Source: GCA-001856825 sp038729485 (GTDB lineage Archaea; Thermoplasmatota; Thermoplasmata; Thermoplasmatales; GCA-001856825). From it: 54,869 nucleotides of DNA. Made by a program: the position numbers and the translations under genes. The notes below the pieces were generated by a model. The model had not been told where the DNA came from. It searched no databases and saw only the letters and a list, made by a program, of their open reading frames with translations. The stretch covers positions 1-54,869 of the forward strand of contig JAVYRX010000009.1 of the NCBI GenBank assembly GCA_038729485.1. The letters run 5' to 3'. This document shows positions 31,577-40,514 of this stretch, piece after piece (positions within the stretch are counted from its first letter, which is position 1; every line of letters starts with the position of its first letter).

Positions 31577-33825
31577 GCGTACCCCCTCTTCCATCTTCTG
31601 AGAACGGAGTCAAGATCAACATTCAATACCTCGACTTCTCCATTGTGAACTAGGATTCCGTCCATAGCGGTCCTCCCGAGGAAAACGGAGTCTTCCCCTG
31701 TCAGACTTTCGAATTCCTGTTCTTTACCCTCCCTTACTTCCACAATCCACGAAGATTGTGGCTCAGAAAAGAGGGAAAAGTCTGGCCTGAGACCAAAATT
31801 TGAGATATCAATTTCAGCTCCTATTCCAGAACCTATTGTCATTTCTCCAATCGCCAATGCGATTCCTCCATCAGAAACATCATGCATCGAAAGAACCTCC
31901 CCCTTTTGTACTGCCAAGAGGAGTTCTGAACTTCTTCTTTTCAAGTTTTCCGGATTGGATATTGGAACTACCCCCTTTTGGTACCCCATGACCCTGAAGT
32001 AAAGGGATGCGCCGAGGTCTGTTGTGGGAAGGCCAACAAGGTATATTGCGGATGAGATCTTCTTAAAATCCGGAGATACTGTTCTTCGTATGTCCTCCAC
32101 TTTTCCGATTGACATTATTGTGGGAAAGGTGGGTATTCTCTTCGTCGAGGACTCGTTATAAAATGAAACGTTGCCAGAAACGAATGGTATGTTCAGGCTC
32201 TTGGCACCTTCCCTTATGCCTTTCAGCATGGTTATGAATTCACCCATCACATCTGGATTTTCAGGGTTTCCCGCGTTTAGACAGTCTGAAAAACCCAGGG
32301 GCTCTGCTCCCACAGAAATAATGTTCCTAACAGCCTCGTCAACAGCATTAATTCCACCTGCGTAAGGGTCCAGGGAAGAATAGAAGGGATTGAAACCGTG
32401 ACTGATCGCAACGCCCACATTGGAATTCCAATCGGGTCTTACAATAGACGCGTCAGTTGGCCCTTCCCTACCAACTATCCCGGAAAATGGTCCAAGAACT
32501 GTGCTGCCTCTGACAGTGTGATCGTACTGGCGGACCGCAAATTCCCTTGTTCTTACGTTGCCGTCACCTATCATACGCAAAAAAAGTTTGTTTACGTCCT
32601 TTGGGTTAATAGGTAGGAACGTCCCAACTTCCCTCCTTTTCTCTGCGTGAGGCCTTTCATATGCTTCAGGATTTGTCAGGAAATTTATATCCATATCCAT
32701 TGCCTTTTCATCGTAATAGTAAATAACTAGCCTATTGCCAGCCTCACTAACGCCTATTCTTGCTGAAGGTATGTCCCAGGCGTCCATAATTTCGAGCACC
32801 TTTTTTTCGTTCTCCTTTTTAACAGCCAACATCATTCTCTCCTGGCTTTCTGATATCCAAATCTCCCAGGGCAGCATGCCTTCATTCTTCAACGGGACCT
32901 TCTCCAGCTGTATTTTGCCGCCTGTACCGCCTGCTTGAAGCATTTCGCCTACCACGCTACTCAGCCCGCCTCCCCCTAGGTCTTTAAGCGCATATATCAG
33001 TCCCCTATCATTTGCCTCCAATACAGCGTGGATGAGGGGCTCTTTCATTATAGGGCTGCCTAGCTGGACAGTGGATATGTCCTCATTCCTGCCGATAGTT
33101 TCAGAAGCCATGTTCACGCCATGGATTCCGTCCCTTCCGGTTTTGCCACCTGCAATAATCAAACTTATCCCCGCCTCTCTGATGGCAGAGTTTAAGATCT
33201 TATTTTTTTCAACGACGCCTACACATCCGACATTCACAAGAACGTTGGGAGAGAAGAATGCTGCATACGTTATACCGCCAGATAGGGTCGGAATACCAAC
33301 TCTATTTCCGTAATCTCTTATCCCTGAAATAACGCCATTTTCTATGAATCTAGGAGAGGGGAAACCCTTTAATTTCCTCGTACCAAAGAAGAGCACATCC
33401 GTTACCGCTATCGGTTGAGCGCCCATGCTTAAGACATCCCTCAATATGCCTCCTACACCTGTCGCAGCACCGCCATAGGGCTCTATGGCAGACGGATGAT
33501 TGTGGCTTTCCATCTTGAACGCGACTGCAAGATTCTGGTCAAGGGAAACAATGCCTGAATCCCCTCTAGCAAGAACTCTGTTTGACCCTACATCCATGAG
33601 ATATCTTTTCAGGTGCACTTTCGAGCTCTTGTAGCTGCAATGCTCACTCCAAGCTTGAGCCAGGGCCTGTAATTCAAGATCAGTCGGATTTCTCCCTTCC
33701 CTTGAAAAGTAAAGGCCTATTTTCCTCATTTCATCCAGTGAGAGACCTAGTGCGAGGTCTCTTGAAATGCATAAAAGTTCGCTGTCGCTTCTTCCTAGAA
33801 TCTTAACTTCAGTAACGCTAGTCAT
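31573..33825 (-). CDS. purL: Phosphoribosylformylglycinamidine synthase, synthetase subunit
   Basis: A protein of about 750 residues catalysing the ATP-dependent conversion of FGAR to FGAM in purine synthesis. AWSEHCSYKSSK, KMESHNHPSAIEPYGGAATG, DGIHGVNMASE and the second-half DLSDGG-like HDVSDGGIALA are family hallmarks, and the length fits the small archaeal/Bacillus-type PurL that works with separate PurS and PurQ. The in-frame ATG at 33825 overlaps the purS stop by 8 nt; a start at 33840 is also possible. Confidence 0.95.
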   Translation of the reverse strand: MTSVTEVKILGRSDSELLCISRDLALGLSLDEMRKIGLYFSREGRNPTDLELQALAQAWSEHCSYKSSKVHLKRYLMDVGSNRVLARGDSGIVSLDQNLAVAFKMESHNHPSAIEPYGGAATGVGGILRDVLSMGAQPIAVTDVLFFGTRKLKGFPSPRFIENGVISGIRDYGNRVGIPTLSGGITYAAFFSPNVLVNVGCVGVVEKNKILNSAIREAGISLIIAGGKTGRDGIHGVNMASETIGRNEDISTVQLGSPIMKEPLIHAVLEANDRGLIYALKDLGGGGLSSVVGEMLQAGGTGGKIQLEKVPLKNEGMLPWEIWISESQERMMLAVKKENEKKVLEIMDAWDIPSARIGVSEAGNRLVIYYYDEKAMDMDINFLTNPEAYERPHAEKRREVGTFLPINPKDVNKLFLRMIGDGNVRTREFAVRQYDHTVRGSTVLGPFSGIVGREGPTDASIVRPDWNSNVGVAISHGFNPFYSSLDPYAGGINAVDEAVRNIISVGAEPLGFSDCLNAGNPENPDVMGEFITMLKGIREGAKSLNIPFVSGNVSFYNESSTKRIPTFPTIMSIGKVEDIRRTVSPDFKKISSAIYLVGLPTTDLGASLYFRVMGYQKGVVPISNPENLKRRSSELLLAVQKGEVLSMHDVSDGGIALAIGEMTIGSGIGAEIDISNFGLRPDFSLFSEPQSSWIVEVREGKEQEFESLTGEDSVFLGRTAMDGILVHNGEVEVLNVDLDSVLRRWKRGYA

Positions 33826-34045
33826 CCACGACACACTCATTTATAACGGGATTGGCAAGAAGTTTCTCGCAAAGCTCCCTAGCCAGTTTTTTCCCTCCCT
33901 GCTTGATGTTTATGTAATAAACCTTCCCAGTTCTTACGTCTTCCACGTCTTTATATCCGAGTAGTTTCAGGGCTTTAAGCACTGACAAACCTTCAGCATC
34001 CTCCACTCCCTTCTTGAGCTTTACTGTGATTACGATCCTTGGCAT
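33818..34045 (-). CDS. purS: Phosphoribosylformylglycinamidine synthase subunit PurS
   Basis: A 75-residue small subunit that bridges PurL and PurQ. PRIVITVKLKKGVEDAEGL and GKVYYINIKQGG match the family. The Met at 34045 is the family start; the longest frame reaches 34066. It heads purS-purL-purQ, all overlapping. Confidence 0.92.
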   Translation of the reverse strand: MPRIVITVKLKKGVEDAEGLSVLKALKLLGYKDVEDVRTGKVYYINIKQGGKKLARELCEKLLANPVINECVVDD

Positions 34046-34075
34046 GGATGGAAGATGTACTTTCACAATTAATGT

Positions 34076-36049
34076 TTAACTGTATTTTATAACCAAATCT
34101 CTGAATATGTCTGCAACATCTTCGCATTTATCTGTAACTGTTTCCATATACTCATAAATTTCCTTCAGCTTCACAATTTCCACGGGGTCCCTTTTCAAGA
34201 ATATGGACTCGTAGGCAGATGCGAGCATGTCGTCTGTTTTGTTCTCAAGCTCGTTAATCTTTACGCACTCCTGAATTATAGCTTCGAAATCGGACTGCTC
34301 GAAACTTTCAAAATACTTCAGGGCTTTATTGACCTCAACAACTGATTGGTATATGACATCAGCGAACTCCTCCATTTTGCTGTCTTTTTCCACTTTGAAT
34401 AATACTATCCTTTTTGCCACTGCATTGATAAAGTCAAGAATGTCATCATATTTGGTAGCAAGCATTCCCACGTCCACTGATTCCAGCGGCTTTGTCATGT
34501 GATTCACTTTTGTGTAAATTTCGTGAACTATTCCGTCAGCAAGGTGCTCAATGCCCCTGATCTCCTCTGCCCTGCTAGAAAGATTGTCGTAGTGATGAAT
34601 CATATCCTTAAGTTTTTCAGCACCCTTAAGAACCTCCTGACCCAGTTTCTCCAGGTATTTTGAGAACTCTAGGAACACCATAGAAGAGTCCTCAAGGGAG
34701 AGACCTGTTGCTTCAACACCCAACAATATGGTTGAGAGAAGCCCGAGAAACATAAACACAGCGATCGTAAGAAAAGTTATATTCCATCCGTAGTAATAGA
34801 CGAGCACGGGGAAGCTGAAGGTTCCTAGCACTGCACCGATTCTACTGATTGCAGAGGCGCTCCCCTGCGCCGTCGCCCTTAACCTAGTTGGGAAAATTTC
34901 AGTCGGTATTACCCAGGTAGTAACGTTTGGCCCCGCATTTTCAAAGAATAGATAAGCCGCCAGGAACGTGAAAATAATTATGATGCTGTATTGATAGGCA
35001 GCAGCAAGCACGAGCGTGGCAACCGCCATACCAAAGAATCCAATCTCCTGAAGCCGCAGTCTTCCGATTTTTTCTATGATGATAACTGCAATGACGAAGC
35101 CGACAACGACAAAAACATCTAGAACTATCGTTCCAAGTATTGCATGAACCTTCTCTATTAATCCGGTTTCCTTGAATCCAATGGTCTCGAGCATATACGG
35201 CAAAGAAATCCCGACACCATACACCCCAATGTCCATGAAAAACCATGGAATCCACGAGAAAAGGGTCCTCCTCCTGTATCTTGCGCCAAGAAGCTCTGAA
35301 ATGCGACCTTTTCTTTCCGGTTCTATCGCTGAAAGGTCCTTGGAATAATCAAGACCGTACTTTTCTCGTATCATGTCAATGACTTGTTTGGCCTTAGCTT
35401 GCTGGTTGTTCGTAAGTAGCCAACGGGGCGATTCGGGCATTGAATGTCTTAGGAATAGCACAAGCAATGCGGGTATAATACCTGAAGCGAGCATTACCCT
35501 CCAAGAATCTATCTGCCTCCCTAAAAAATACAAATATTCAACCCTTCCCAGTGAGAAACCAACAATGGCTGCAACAAGCGAGCCAATACCCCAGAACATG
35601 AAAGTTCTAGTTACAAGCTTGCCTCTTTCGTTCTTCGGAGAAAATTCAGATACGTACGTTGAACTTACGGGGTAGTCTGCTCCTATGCCTATACCGAGGA
35701 GAAACCTGAAGATTATAAGCTGGGTTATATTGGTAGCTAATGCCGTTAGAAGCCCGAAGAAAACAAAGAAAACTAGATCTATGATGTATATGGTTCTCCT
35801 CCCGATCTTATCGGCGAAATTCCCGACCAAGAGTGCCCCAACAAACATTCCTAAGAGGGCAGACGAACTTAATAGTCCAAGCTGGAAACTCTTTGTCGAC
35901 GGGACAGAAGAAAGCCAATTCTGGGATTCAACAAATATCAATACAACTGAGATTATGAACAGGTCGTAACCATCAAGGAAGACACCTGCTGCGGACAACG
36001 AGGTTACCTTCCTTATGAACCTCTTTTGTTTACTCAGAGTTTCCTCCAT
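34076..36049 (-). CDS. MFS transporter (phosphate/sugar porter type) fused to a PhoU/DUF47-like domain
   Basis: A 657-residue fusion. Residues 1-455 are a 12-helix MFS permease of the sugar/phosphate:proton class: GVFLDGYDLFIISV, NFADKIGRRT, FRFLLGIGIGADYPVSSTYVSE and MPESPRWLL. GIGADYP resembles the GIGGDYP of Pho84-type phosphate symporters. Residues 459-657 are a soluble all-helical domain with two ExxxD-rich repeats (IEHLADGIVHEI, INELENKTDDM and EYMETVTDKCEDVADIF), matching the PhoU/DUF47 fold that normally accompanies Pit phosphate transporters. A phosphate transporter with its regulator built in is the likely reading. It stands alone, 30 nt after purS in the same direction. Confidence 0.85.
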   Translation of the reverse strand: MEETLSKQKRFIRKVTSLSAAGVFLDGYDLFIISVVLIFVESQNWLSSVPSTKSFQLGLLSSSALLGMFVGALLVGNFADKIGRRTIYIIDLVFFVFFGLLTALATNITQLIIFRFLLGIGIGADYPVSSTYVSEFSPKNERGKLVTRTFMFWGIGSLVAAIVGFSLGRVEYLYFLGRQIDSWRVMLASGIIPALLVLFLRHSMPESPRWLLTNNQQAKAKQVIDMIREKYGLDYSKDLSAIEPERKGRISELLGARYRRRTLFSWIPWFFMDIGVYGVGISLPYMLETIGFKETGLIEKVHAILGTIVLDVFVVVGFVIAVIIIEKIGRLRLQEIGFFGMAVATLVLAAAYQYSIIIIFTFLAAYLFFENAGPNVTTWVIPTEIFPTRLRATAQGSASAISRIGAVLGTFSFPVLVYYYGWNITFLTIAVFMFLGLLSTILLGVEATGLSLEDSSMVFLEFSKYLEKLGQEVLKGAEKLKDMIHHYDNLSSRAEEIRGIEHLADGIVHEIYTKVNHMTKPLESVDVGMLATKYDDILDFINAVAKRIVLFKVEKDSKMEEFADVIYQSVVEVNKALKYFESFEQSDFEAIIQECVKINELENKTDDMLASAYESIFLKRDPVEIVKLKEIYEYMETVTDKCEDVADIFRDLVIKYS

Positions 36050-36470
36050 TCAGTCCTAAATCACTTGATTAATAATTATGTTGTCATGACTCTTTCCCGC
36101 GACTTACATCATTAGGATTACACCTAGCTGTCTGTTGGTAGCGGTAAATAAGACACCCTTGCCGGGGGCAAGAGTCGGGACATCTCTCCCCATTCTGAAT
36201 GGTGTGAACAAATCTACTTCTCCTTTATTCTGAACATCTCGAAAATATATATCTAAAATTGCCAGTTGTCAAAAGAAACAGATTACCGACATACCGGCAA
36301 AAACAAGGATTGAACTCTTTCAGTTTACGCAACTCCAACAACAATTCAATGCAATCTGATCGTGGAAAGGCTAACTAATATATGCATCACCTGAGCACGA
36401 ACTGATTTCTTATTAAAATTTTTAAAGTTAAAAAAATAAAGTAGTCGCATGAAATATAATATTTGGAGGG
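36050..36470. other. Intergenic region without a confident gene
   Basis: A 420-nt divergent interval. CTTGCC-GGG-GGCAAG forms a 6-bp hairpin around 36157-36171. A T-loop-like GTTCAATCC on the minus strand near 36310 lacks a matching acceptor or anticodon stem, so no tRNA is called. An open minus-strand frame at 36104-36268 is listed separately. Confidence 0.4.
36104..36268 (-). pseudogene. Possible gene remnant or TTG-start small protein
   Basis: A minus-strand frame open for 54 codons with protein-like composition (VDLFTPFRMGRDVPTLAPG, then GVLFTATNRQLGVILMM). There is no ATG upstream. A TTG lies 9 nt after AAGGAG, giving a possible 35-residue protein. Otherwise it may be the last piece of a lost gene. 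No family is recognised. Confidence 0.3.
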
Positions 36471-36476
36471 ATGTCC

Positions 36477-37247
36477 GTGGCAGGAAAACTCAGCAAAAAG
36501 GTGGTAGTTGTCACAGGTGCCGCCATGGGGATCGGAAAAGCCACTGCCATAGCAGCGGCCAACGAGGGAGCAATCGTAGCAGCATGTGACGTGAATGAAA
36601 CTGAAGGAAAGAAAACAGTAGATGAAATCTTGAAATCTGGAGGAAAGTCAAAATTCTATAAGCTTGACGTTTCCAATGAGACGCGAGTAAAATCTGTTTT
36701 TGAACAGATCGAAAAGGATCTAGGAGACATATACGGATTGGTCAATAATGCAGGGATCTCAGGGGTAAGCAAACCTTCCCACGAGATTACGCTGGAAGAA
36801 TGGAACAAGGTATTGAACATAAACGTTAACGGTGTGTTTCTCTGCACTAAGTACGCCGTTGGCAGCATGATGAAGAATCACGCAGGAAGCATAGTAAACC
36901 TTTCTTCCATATACGGCATTGTAGGGGCACAGGATGCGCCTCCGTATCATGCCTCTAAGGGGGCTGTGCGATTAATGACAAAAACGGATGCACTATTCTA
37001 CGCAAAATACAATATTCGCGTCAATTCCGTACACCCTGGATTTATAGATACGCCTATGGTTAGAGGCTTCGCAGAAAGTACCGGGGATAAAGAATCTGTT
37101 TATGAGGCCCTAAAGAAACTCCATCCCCTGGGCAGGCTTGGGAAGCCAGAGGAAATAGCCAGCGTCATTTGTTTTCTGTTGTCAGACGACTCTTCCTTCA
37201 TGACAGGATCGGAAGTTGTAGTTGATGGCGGGTACACTGCTCAGTAG
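36477..37247 (+). CDS. SDR-family oxidoreductase (NAD(P)-dependent dehydrogenase)
   Basis: A classical short-chain dehydrogenase of about 256 residues. TGAAMGIGKA binds the cofactor, ACDVNE after beta-2 favours NAD, NNAGIS is present, and the catalytic Ser and YHASK are intact (NLSSIYGIVG, PPYHASKG). PGFIDTPM and the end DGGYTAQ are typical. GGAGGG at 36465-36470 directly abuts the ATG at 36471; the GTG two codons later (36477) lies at normal spacing and is the likelier start. The substrate is unknown; sugar or polyol oxidation would suit the metabolism seen elsewhere. Confidence 0.85.
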   Translation: MAGKLSKKVVVVTGAAMGIGKATAIAAANEGAIVAACDVNETEGKKTVDEILKSGGKSKFYKLDVSNETRVKSVFEQIEKDLGDIYGLVNNAGISGVSKPSHEITLEEWNKVLNINVNGVFLCTKYAVGSMMKNHAGSIVNLSSIYGIVGAQDAPPYHASKGAVRLMTKTDALFYAKYNIRVNSVHPGFIDTPMVRGFAESTGDKESVYEALKKLHPLGRLGKPEEIASVICFLLSDDSSFMTGSEVVVDGGYTAQ

Positions 37248-37248
37248 A

Positions 37249-37265
37249 TTTTTTTTTCTTTTTAC
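37249..37265 (+). terminator. T-tract terminator after the SDR gene
   Basis: Nine Ts at 37249-37257, interrupted by one C, continue as TTTTT, starting 2 nt after the stop codon: a clear archaeal oligo-T terminator. From here to 37570 no gene or repeat is evident. Confidence 0.6.
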
Positions 37266-37572
37266 TTTCATATCCAATAGTTGTAAAAGAAGCGTCGTTT
37301 TGTCTACGGTCTCACTCAATCTTCCACTTCATCGCATTCCTGGTATAGCAAAAGCATTACCATCTTCGGAAAGTAGATGATTTAAAGCACCGCCCAAGTA
37401 TTCTGCGCAAAGCTTAGAAGTAGTAGAGAGCTAAAATAATGAACGCATAAAAGAATTCGTCCTCTAAGCAGATAACGTAAATATTTAGGAGAACGCACTA
37501 CTGAAAATTTGACCTTGATCTATGACTTTAGTTAGGGCCGTGAAATAAATTAGCAATTGGAAAAGATCTAAT

Positions 37573-37590
37573 TTAATTAAGTATAATTAT
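37573..37590. promoter_or_regulatory. Operator/promoter-like site before the TauE/SafE gene, matching the cysC-operon palindrome
   Basis: This 18-bp site matches the palindrome at 25898-25915 in 16 positions and ends 35 nt before the ATG, the same distance as there. It directly precedes a TATA-like TTATAAAAAG (about 37587-37596), where a repressor could block or an activator could recruit TBP/TFB. Confidence 0.45.
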
Positions 37591-37625
37591 AAAAAGATAT
37601 ATATCAAACACTGGATTCAACATTC

Positions 37626-38528
37626 ATGAAGTTTTTGCACCAGGACATACCCCAACATTTAAACTATTCATCTCACATAAATTTCAAAAAGTTATTTTTT
37701 GTAGTAGAAACTTCAGTCATTGTCATTGTTGCGATTCTCTTGACATACTATCGTTTAATTCTAGACGGACCTACCAACTTTTGGGTCCTTGTTTTTTTCG
37801 CCATGGGCTTCGGGCTCGCCCTAATGGATAGCTCCATGGCAATGGGCTATGGCACCATAGGAACACCATTGTTATTATTGCTAGGATTTTCTCCAAGAAT
37901 AGTTGTTCCTTCCATACTCATATCTCAGACCTTTGGTGCTTTCACGGCGTCTGTTGTACACCACGCGAATAGAAATGTGAATTACCTGGACTTTAAAGGG
38001 AGCGATTTTGGCATATTGGCCCGCTTCCTTGTTCTTGGAATAATTGGTGTCGTAATTGCAATGATCCTCATAATTCAGATTTCAAAAACAGCTATCAGTG
38101 TGTACATAGGCGCCCTTCTTATAACCATGGGTTTTACTCTCCTTTTAAATCCATCGTTTAAATTTAGCTGGCTCAAGGTGAGCTTTGTAAGCTTGATAAG
38201 CGGATTCAACAAGGCAATTTCTGGAGGGGGATATGGTCCAGTTGCAACGGCAGGTTTACTCATCTCTGGAAATCCTCCAAGGCAGTCAGTGGGCATAACG
38301 CTCTTTTCAGTAGCAGTCATAAATTCTGTTGCATTTGTAGGCTGGTCTATGACCAAAACTCTTACGTCCTTTGAACTTCCCATATTTCTGATAGTTGGTT
38401 CTCTCTTCGGATCGCAAGTCGGACCATTCATTACAAGGAAAGCTAATCCCTACAGGTCACGGATAATATTTGCATGCGTGGCAACTGTTTTGGGGTGCAT
38501 AACAATTATAACAACCTTGTTTAAGTAA
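37626..38528 (+). CDS. TauE/SafE-family membrane permease (sulfite/sulfonate exporter-like)
   Basis: A 300-residue membrane protein with eight or nine helices in two homologous halves. GYGTIGTPLLLLLGFSPRIVV in the first half and GFNKAISGGGYGPVATAGLLISGNPPRQSVG-type sequence in the second (given in part: ISGGGYGPVATAGLL) are the two TauE/SafE signature repeats. Members export sulfite, sulfoacetate or related anions. The start follows a TATA-like box at leaderless distance. It stands alone but shares an upstream motif with the APS kinase operon, supporting a sulfur role. Confidence 0.87.
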   Translation: MKFLHQDIPQHLNYSSHINFKKLFFVVETSVIVIVAILLTYYRLILDGPTNFWVLVFFAMGFGLALMDSSMAMGYGTIGTPLLLLLGFSPRIVVPSILISQTFGAFTASVVHHANRNVNYLDFKGSDFGILARFLVLGIIGVVIAMILIIQISKTAISVYIGALLITMGFTLLLNPSFKFSWLKVSFVSLISGFNKAISGGGYGPVATAGLLISGNPPRQSVGITLFSVAVINSVAFVGWSMTKTLTSFELPIFLIVGSLFGSQVGPFITRKANPYRSRIIFACVATVLGCITIITTLFK

Positions 38529-38688
38529 CGGCCCCTCAAGAAATTGAGCTACAAGCTCTGGAAGATTGACGGACTACCAATTGATGTACGGTTTTGGTTC
38601 TAGCTTCAACGAATTCTAACCGTAAAATGAGTGTATTTACTATGTGTTTAGAATGCTGTTAGAACAAATTTACTTACAATTTTCACCT

Positions 38689-39168
38689 CTATTTGATAAT
38701 TAAAACTGGAACTGTTGAATGTGCGACAACAGCATTCGATACGCTTCCCAACAATAGGCTTTTGAAACCTCCAAGTCCTCTTGACCCCATTACTATTAGG
38801 TCGGGTTTGACTTTCTTTGCTTCGACGAGAATTGATTCTGCCACGGAAGTCGTACTCTCCGTGAAAACAAGGTTAATCTTTATTCTTTTTTTCTTTGCGC
38901 CATCAATAAGCGCCTTGGAAGCCTTAGTTATATTTTCTTTCTCTATTGCGTAGTATTTGTCCCAGTTGTAATAAACGTTTCCGTCTCCATAGTTCATCAC
39001 GGGATATTGTACGCAATGAATGACTGTTATTTCCGTCCGATATTTTTTTGAAATTGAGATTGCAGCATTAAGAGCACGAATTGAATGGACAGAAGCATCA
39101 AATGCAACCACAATCCTTTTTGGAGAAAACTCGCTTTCATATTCTGTTTTTTTCTCTTCTTTTTTCAC
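38689..39168 (-). CDS. Universal stress protein (UspA family), ATP-binding type
   Basis: A 159-residue single-domain Usp. IVVAFDASVHSIRAL starts the fold. GSRGLGG at 128-134 and GSVSNAV at 141-147 form the ATP-binding G-2x-G-9x-GS motif. A family-specific insert after beta-2 (QYPVMNYGDGNVYYNWDKYY) is unusual. The start is GTG. A related but truncated copy lies at 43606. The sequence AAATAGAGGTGAAA occurs at the 3' end of both copies. Confidence 0.9.
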   Translation of the reverse strand: MKKEEKKTEYESEFSPKRIVVAFDASVHSIRALNAAISISKKYRTEITVIHCVQYPVMNYGDGNVYYNWDKYYAIEKENITKASKALIDGAKKKRIKINLVFTESTTSVAESILVEAKKVKPDLIVMGSRGLGGFKSLLLGSVSNAVVAHSTVPVLIIK

Positions 39169-39326
39169 AATATTGTTAGGATGTTTATTAATTTAAGGTT
39201 ATCTTTTTTCAAAACCGAAATCATCTGAAACTTTATAGAAAACTATGGAGGTGATGTGCTCCCCGTAAAACTGTAACAATTTTCATCACTTTTCATTTAT
39301 TTTCACCTAGAGTTTCCTTGTATAGG

Positions 39327-39356
39327 TTTCCCTGAATGACTGGTCATTCAGGGAAG
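39327..39356. repeat. Strong 12-13 bp hairpin
   Basis: TTCCCTGAATGA and its exact reverse complement flank a 4-nt CTGG loop, with a further T-G pair at the base. This is one of the most stable short structures in the window. No T-run follows on either strand, so a terminator is not obvious. It lies 30 nt before a small reading frame with its own ribosome binding site. Confidence 0.6.
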
Positions 39357-39386
39357 GTTACATCAAGAGAATGGAGGTAAAACTAA

Positions 39387-39497
39387 ATGAATAGAGCTGA
39401 AAAGTGTTCCAAATTTAGCTGGGGCAGATCACTCTCTTTAAATGGCTGCAAATACATTATTAATGAAAAATCAGGAAACCCGAAAACTTTTTGCTAA
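39387..39497 (+). CDS. Candidate 36-residue Cys-containing small protein
   Basis: A short frame beginning at ATG 39387 with a good ribosome binding site GGAGGT at 39373-39378, 8 nt before it. The protein (MNRAEKCSKFSWGR, then LNGCKYIINEKSG and NPKTFC) is basic with three cysteines, the last at the C-terminus. It is preceded by a strong hairpin. Small size and lack of homologues to compare make it tentative. Confidence 0.35.
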   Translation: MNRAEKCSKFSWGRSLSLNGCKYIINEKSGNPKTFC

Positions 39498-39541
39498 TTA
39501 ATTTCAAGAATGCATTTATCTCTTTAATCTGTGACGACAGA

Positions 39542-39853
39542 TTATCTAGTAAGATGCTTCACGATAGATTTAATTTTGAAATTTGCATCTATTTCCTTCG
39601 CAAGTTCTTCGGCTTGTTCTTCGTCTAGAATTAACGGCATCCTCCTTAACTTACCGTTCCCATAAACGCAGAACCTCAATGCCTTTTCACCATTGCTGAA
39701 CTCAAGGAGCTGAATAGTTGGTTCCCAGGATTCATTAAAATTTCCAGAGGAAATAGAGCATTTTATTGATGCTTCCTCTGTTATCAAGCCCTTCCCCCAT
39801 GGTAATTCAAACTTCCTAGGTATTTTCCTCCCAACAGCCTTTTCTATTTTCAT
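39542..39853 (-). CDS. Hypothetical 103-residue protein
   Basis: A compact soluble protein with no membrane segments. It has a beta-rich N-terminal half (FELPWGKGLITEEASIKC, TIQLLEFSNGEKALRFCVYG) and a helical C-terminus (LDEEQAEELAKEIDANFKI). The composition is protein-like and the frame is intact. LLEFSNGEKALRFCVYGNGK reads like a ligand-binding beta hairpin of a small archaeal conserved protein, but no family is recognised. Confidence 0.6.
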   Translation of the reverse strand: MKIEKAVGRKIPRKFELPWGKGLITEEASIKCSISSGNFNESWEPTIQLLEFSNGEKALRFCVYGNGKLRRMPLILDEEQAEELAKEIDANFKIKSIVKHLTR

Positions 39854-40025
39854 AAGAACCGTTTTCTAAAATTTATGCAATTCTTAACACTTCTTTAGCG
39901 TGAGAATATAAAGACCATGGTTAGCGTAAATTTTGATTACAACTTTAGATAAAAAGAAGGAGTTCGCCTTCGTTGTGGAAAGATGCCCACACAATCGTTA
40001 TATTCAATTTTTCTAATTTAGTGAT

Positions 40026-40394
40026 ATGGAAAAGGGAGTGGAGATAAACTTTGAAATAAGATCTTCAGAAAATATTATAGTAAAAGCACTAGCGTCTCTT
40101 ACTTGGCTGGAGCTAAAGCACTCTATAGATATGAAATTCCAAATATTTCACGTATCAAAGGGAGAGAATAGATTCTATAGGGTACTGTTTGCTGGTCCGA
40201 AATTGAGTAAATTTCATCCAATGAACCAAAGGACTGTCAGGGAAAAGTTTGACCAATTAGGTAATATGAACGAGGAAAACATCATTTCTCTCTATAAGGA
40301 GGAGGTGAAAAAGGGTTCTATAAAAGACGTGGAAATTAAGGAAGTAAGGGAAGAATACGATCTCTGGCAAGACCCAATTTGGCAGTACATATAG
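40026..40394 (+). CDS. Hypothetical 122-residue protein
   Basis: A soluble alpha/beta protein with ENIIVKALASLTWLELKHSI near the start and a charged C-terminal part ending in DLWQDPIWQYI. No membrane segment or known motif is seen. The ATG follows AT-rich DNA. It is divergent from the 103-residue gene. Function unknown. Confidence 0.55.
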   Translation: MEKGVEINFEIRSSENIIVKALASLTWLELKHSIDMKFQIFHVSKGENRFYRVLFAGPKLSKFHPMNQRTVREKFDQLGNMNEENIISLYKEEVKKGSIKDVEIKEVREEYDLWQDPIWQYI

Positions 40395-40514
40395 CAAATG
40401 TTATTATTCTACGATAGAAGAAAATTAGAATTTCTTAATATAATTTCGGAATAAAAATTTCCTTTATCATTTTGCGAATGGAGATTTTTCGTGTTTTATA
40501 TGTTGAATTTGAAG

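Noticed and set aside
36300..36330. T-loop-like GTTCAATCC on the minus strand suggesting a tRNA
   Set aside because: The flanking bases do not form a proper T stem and no anticodon or acceptor stem can be matched.
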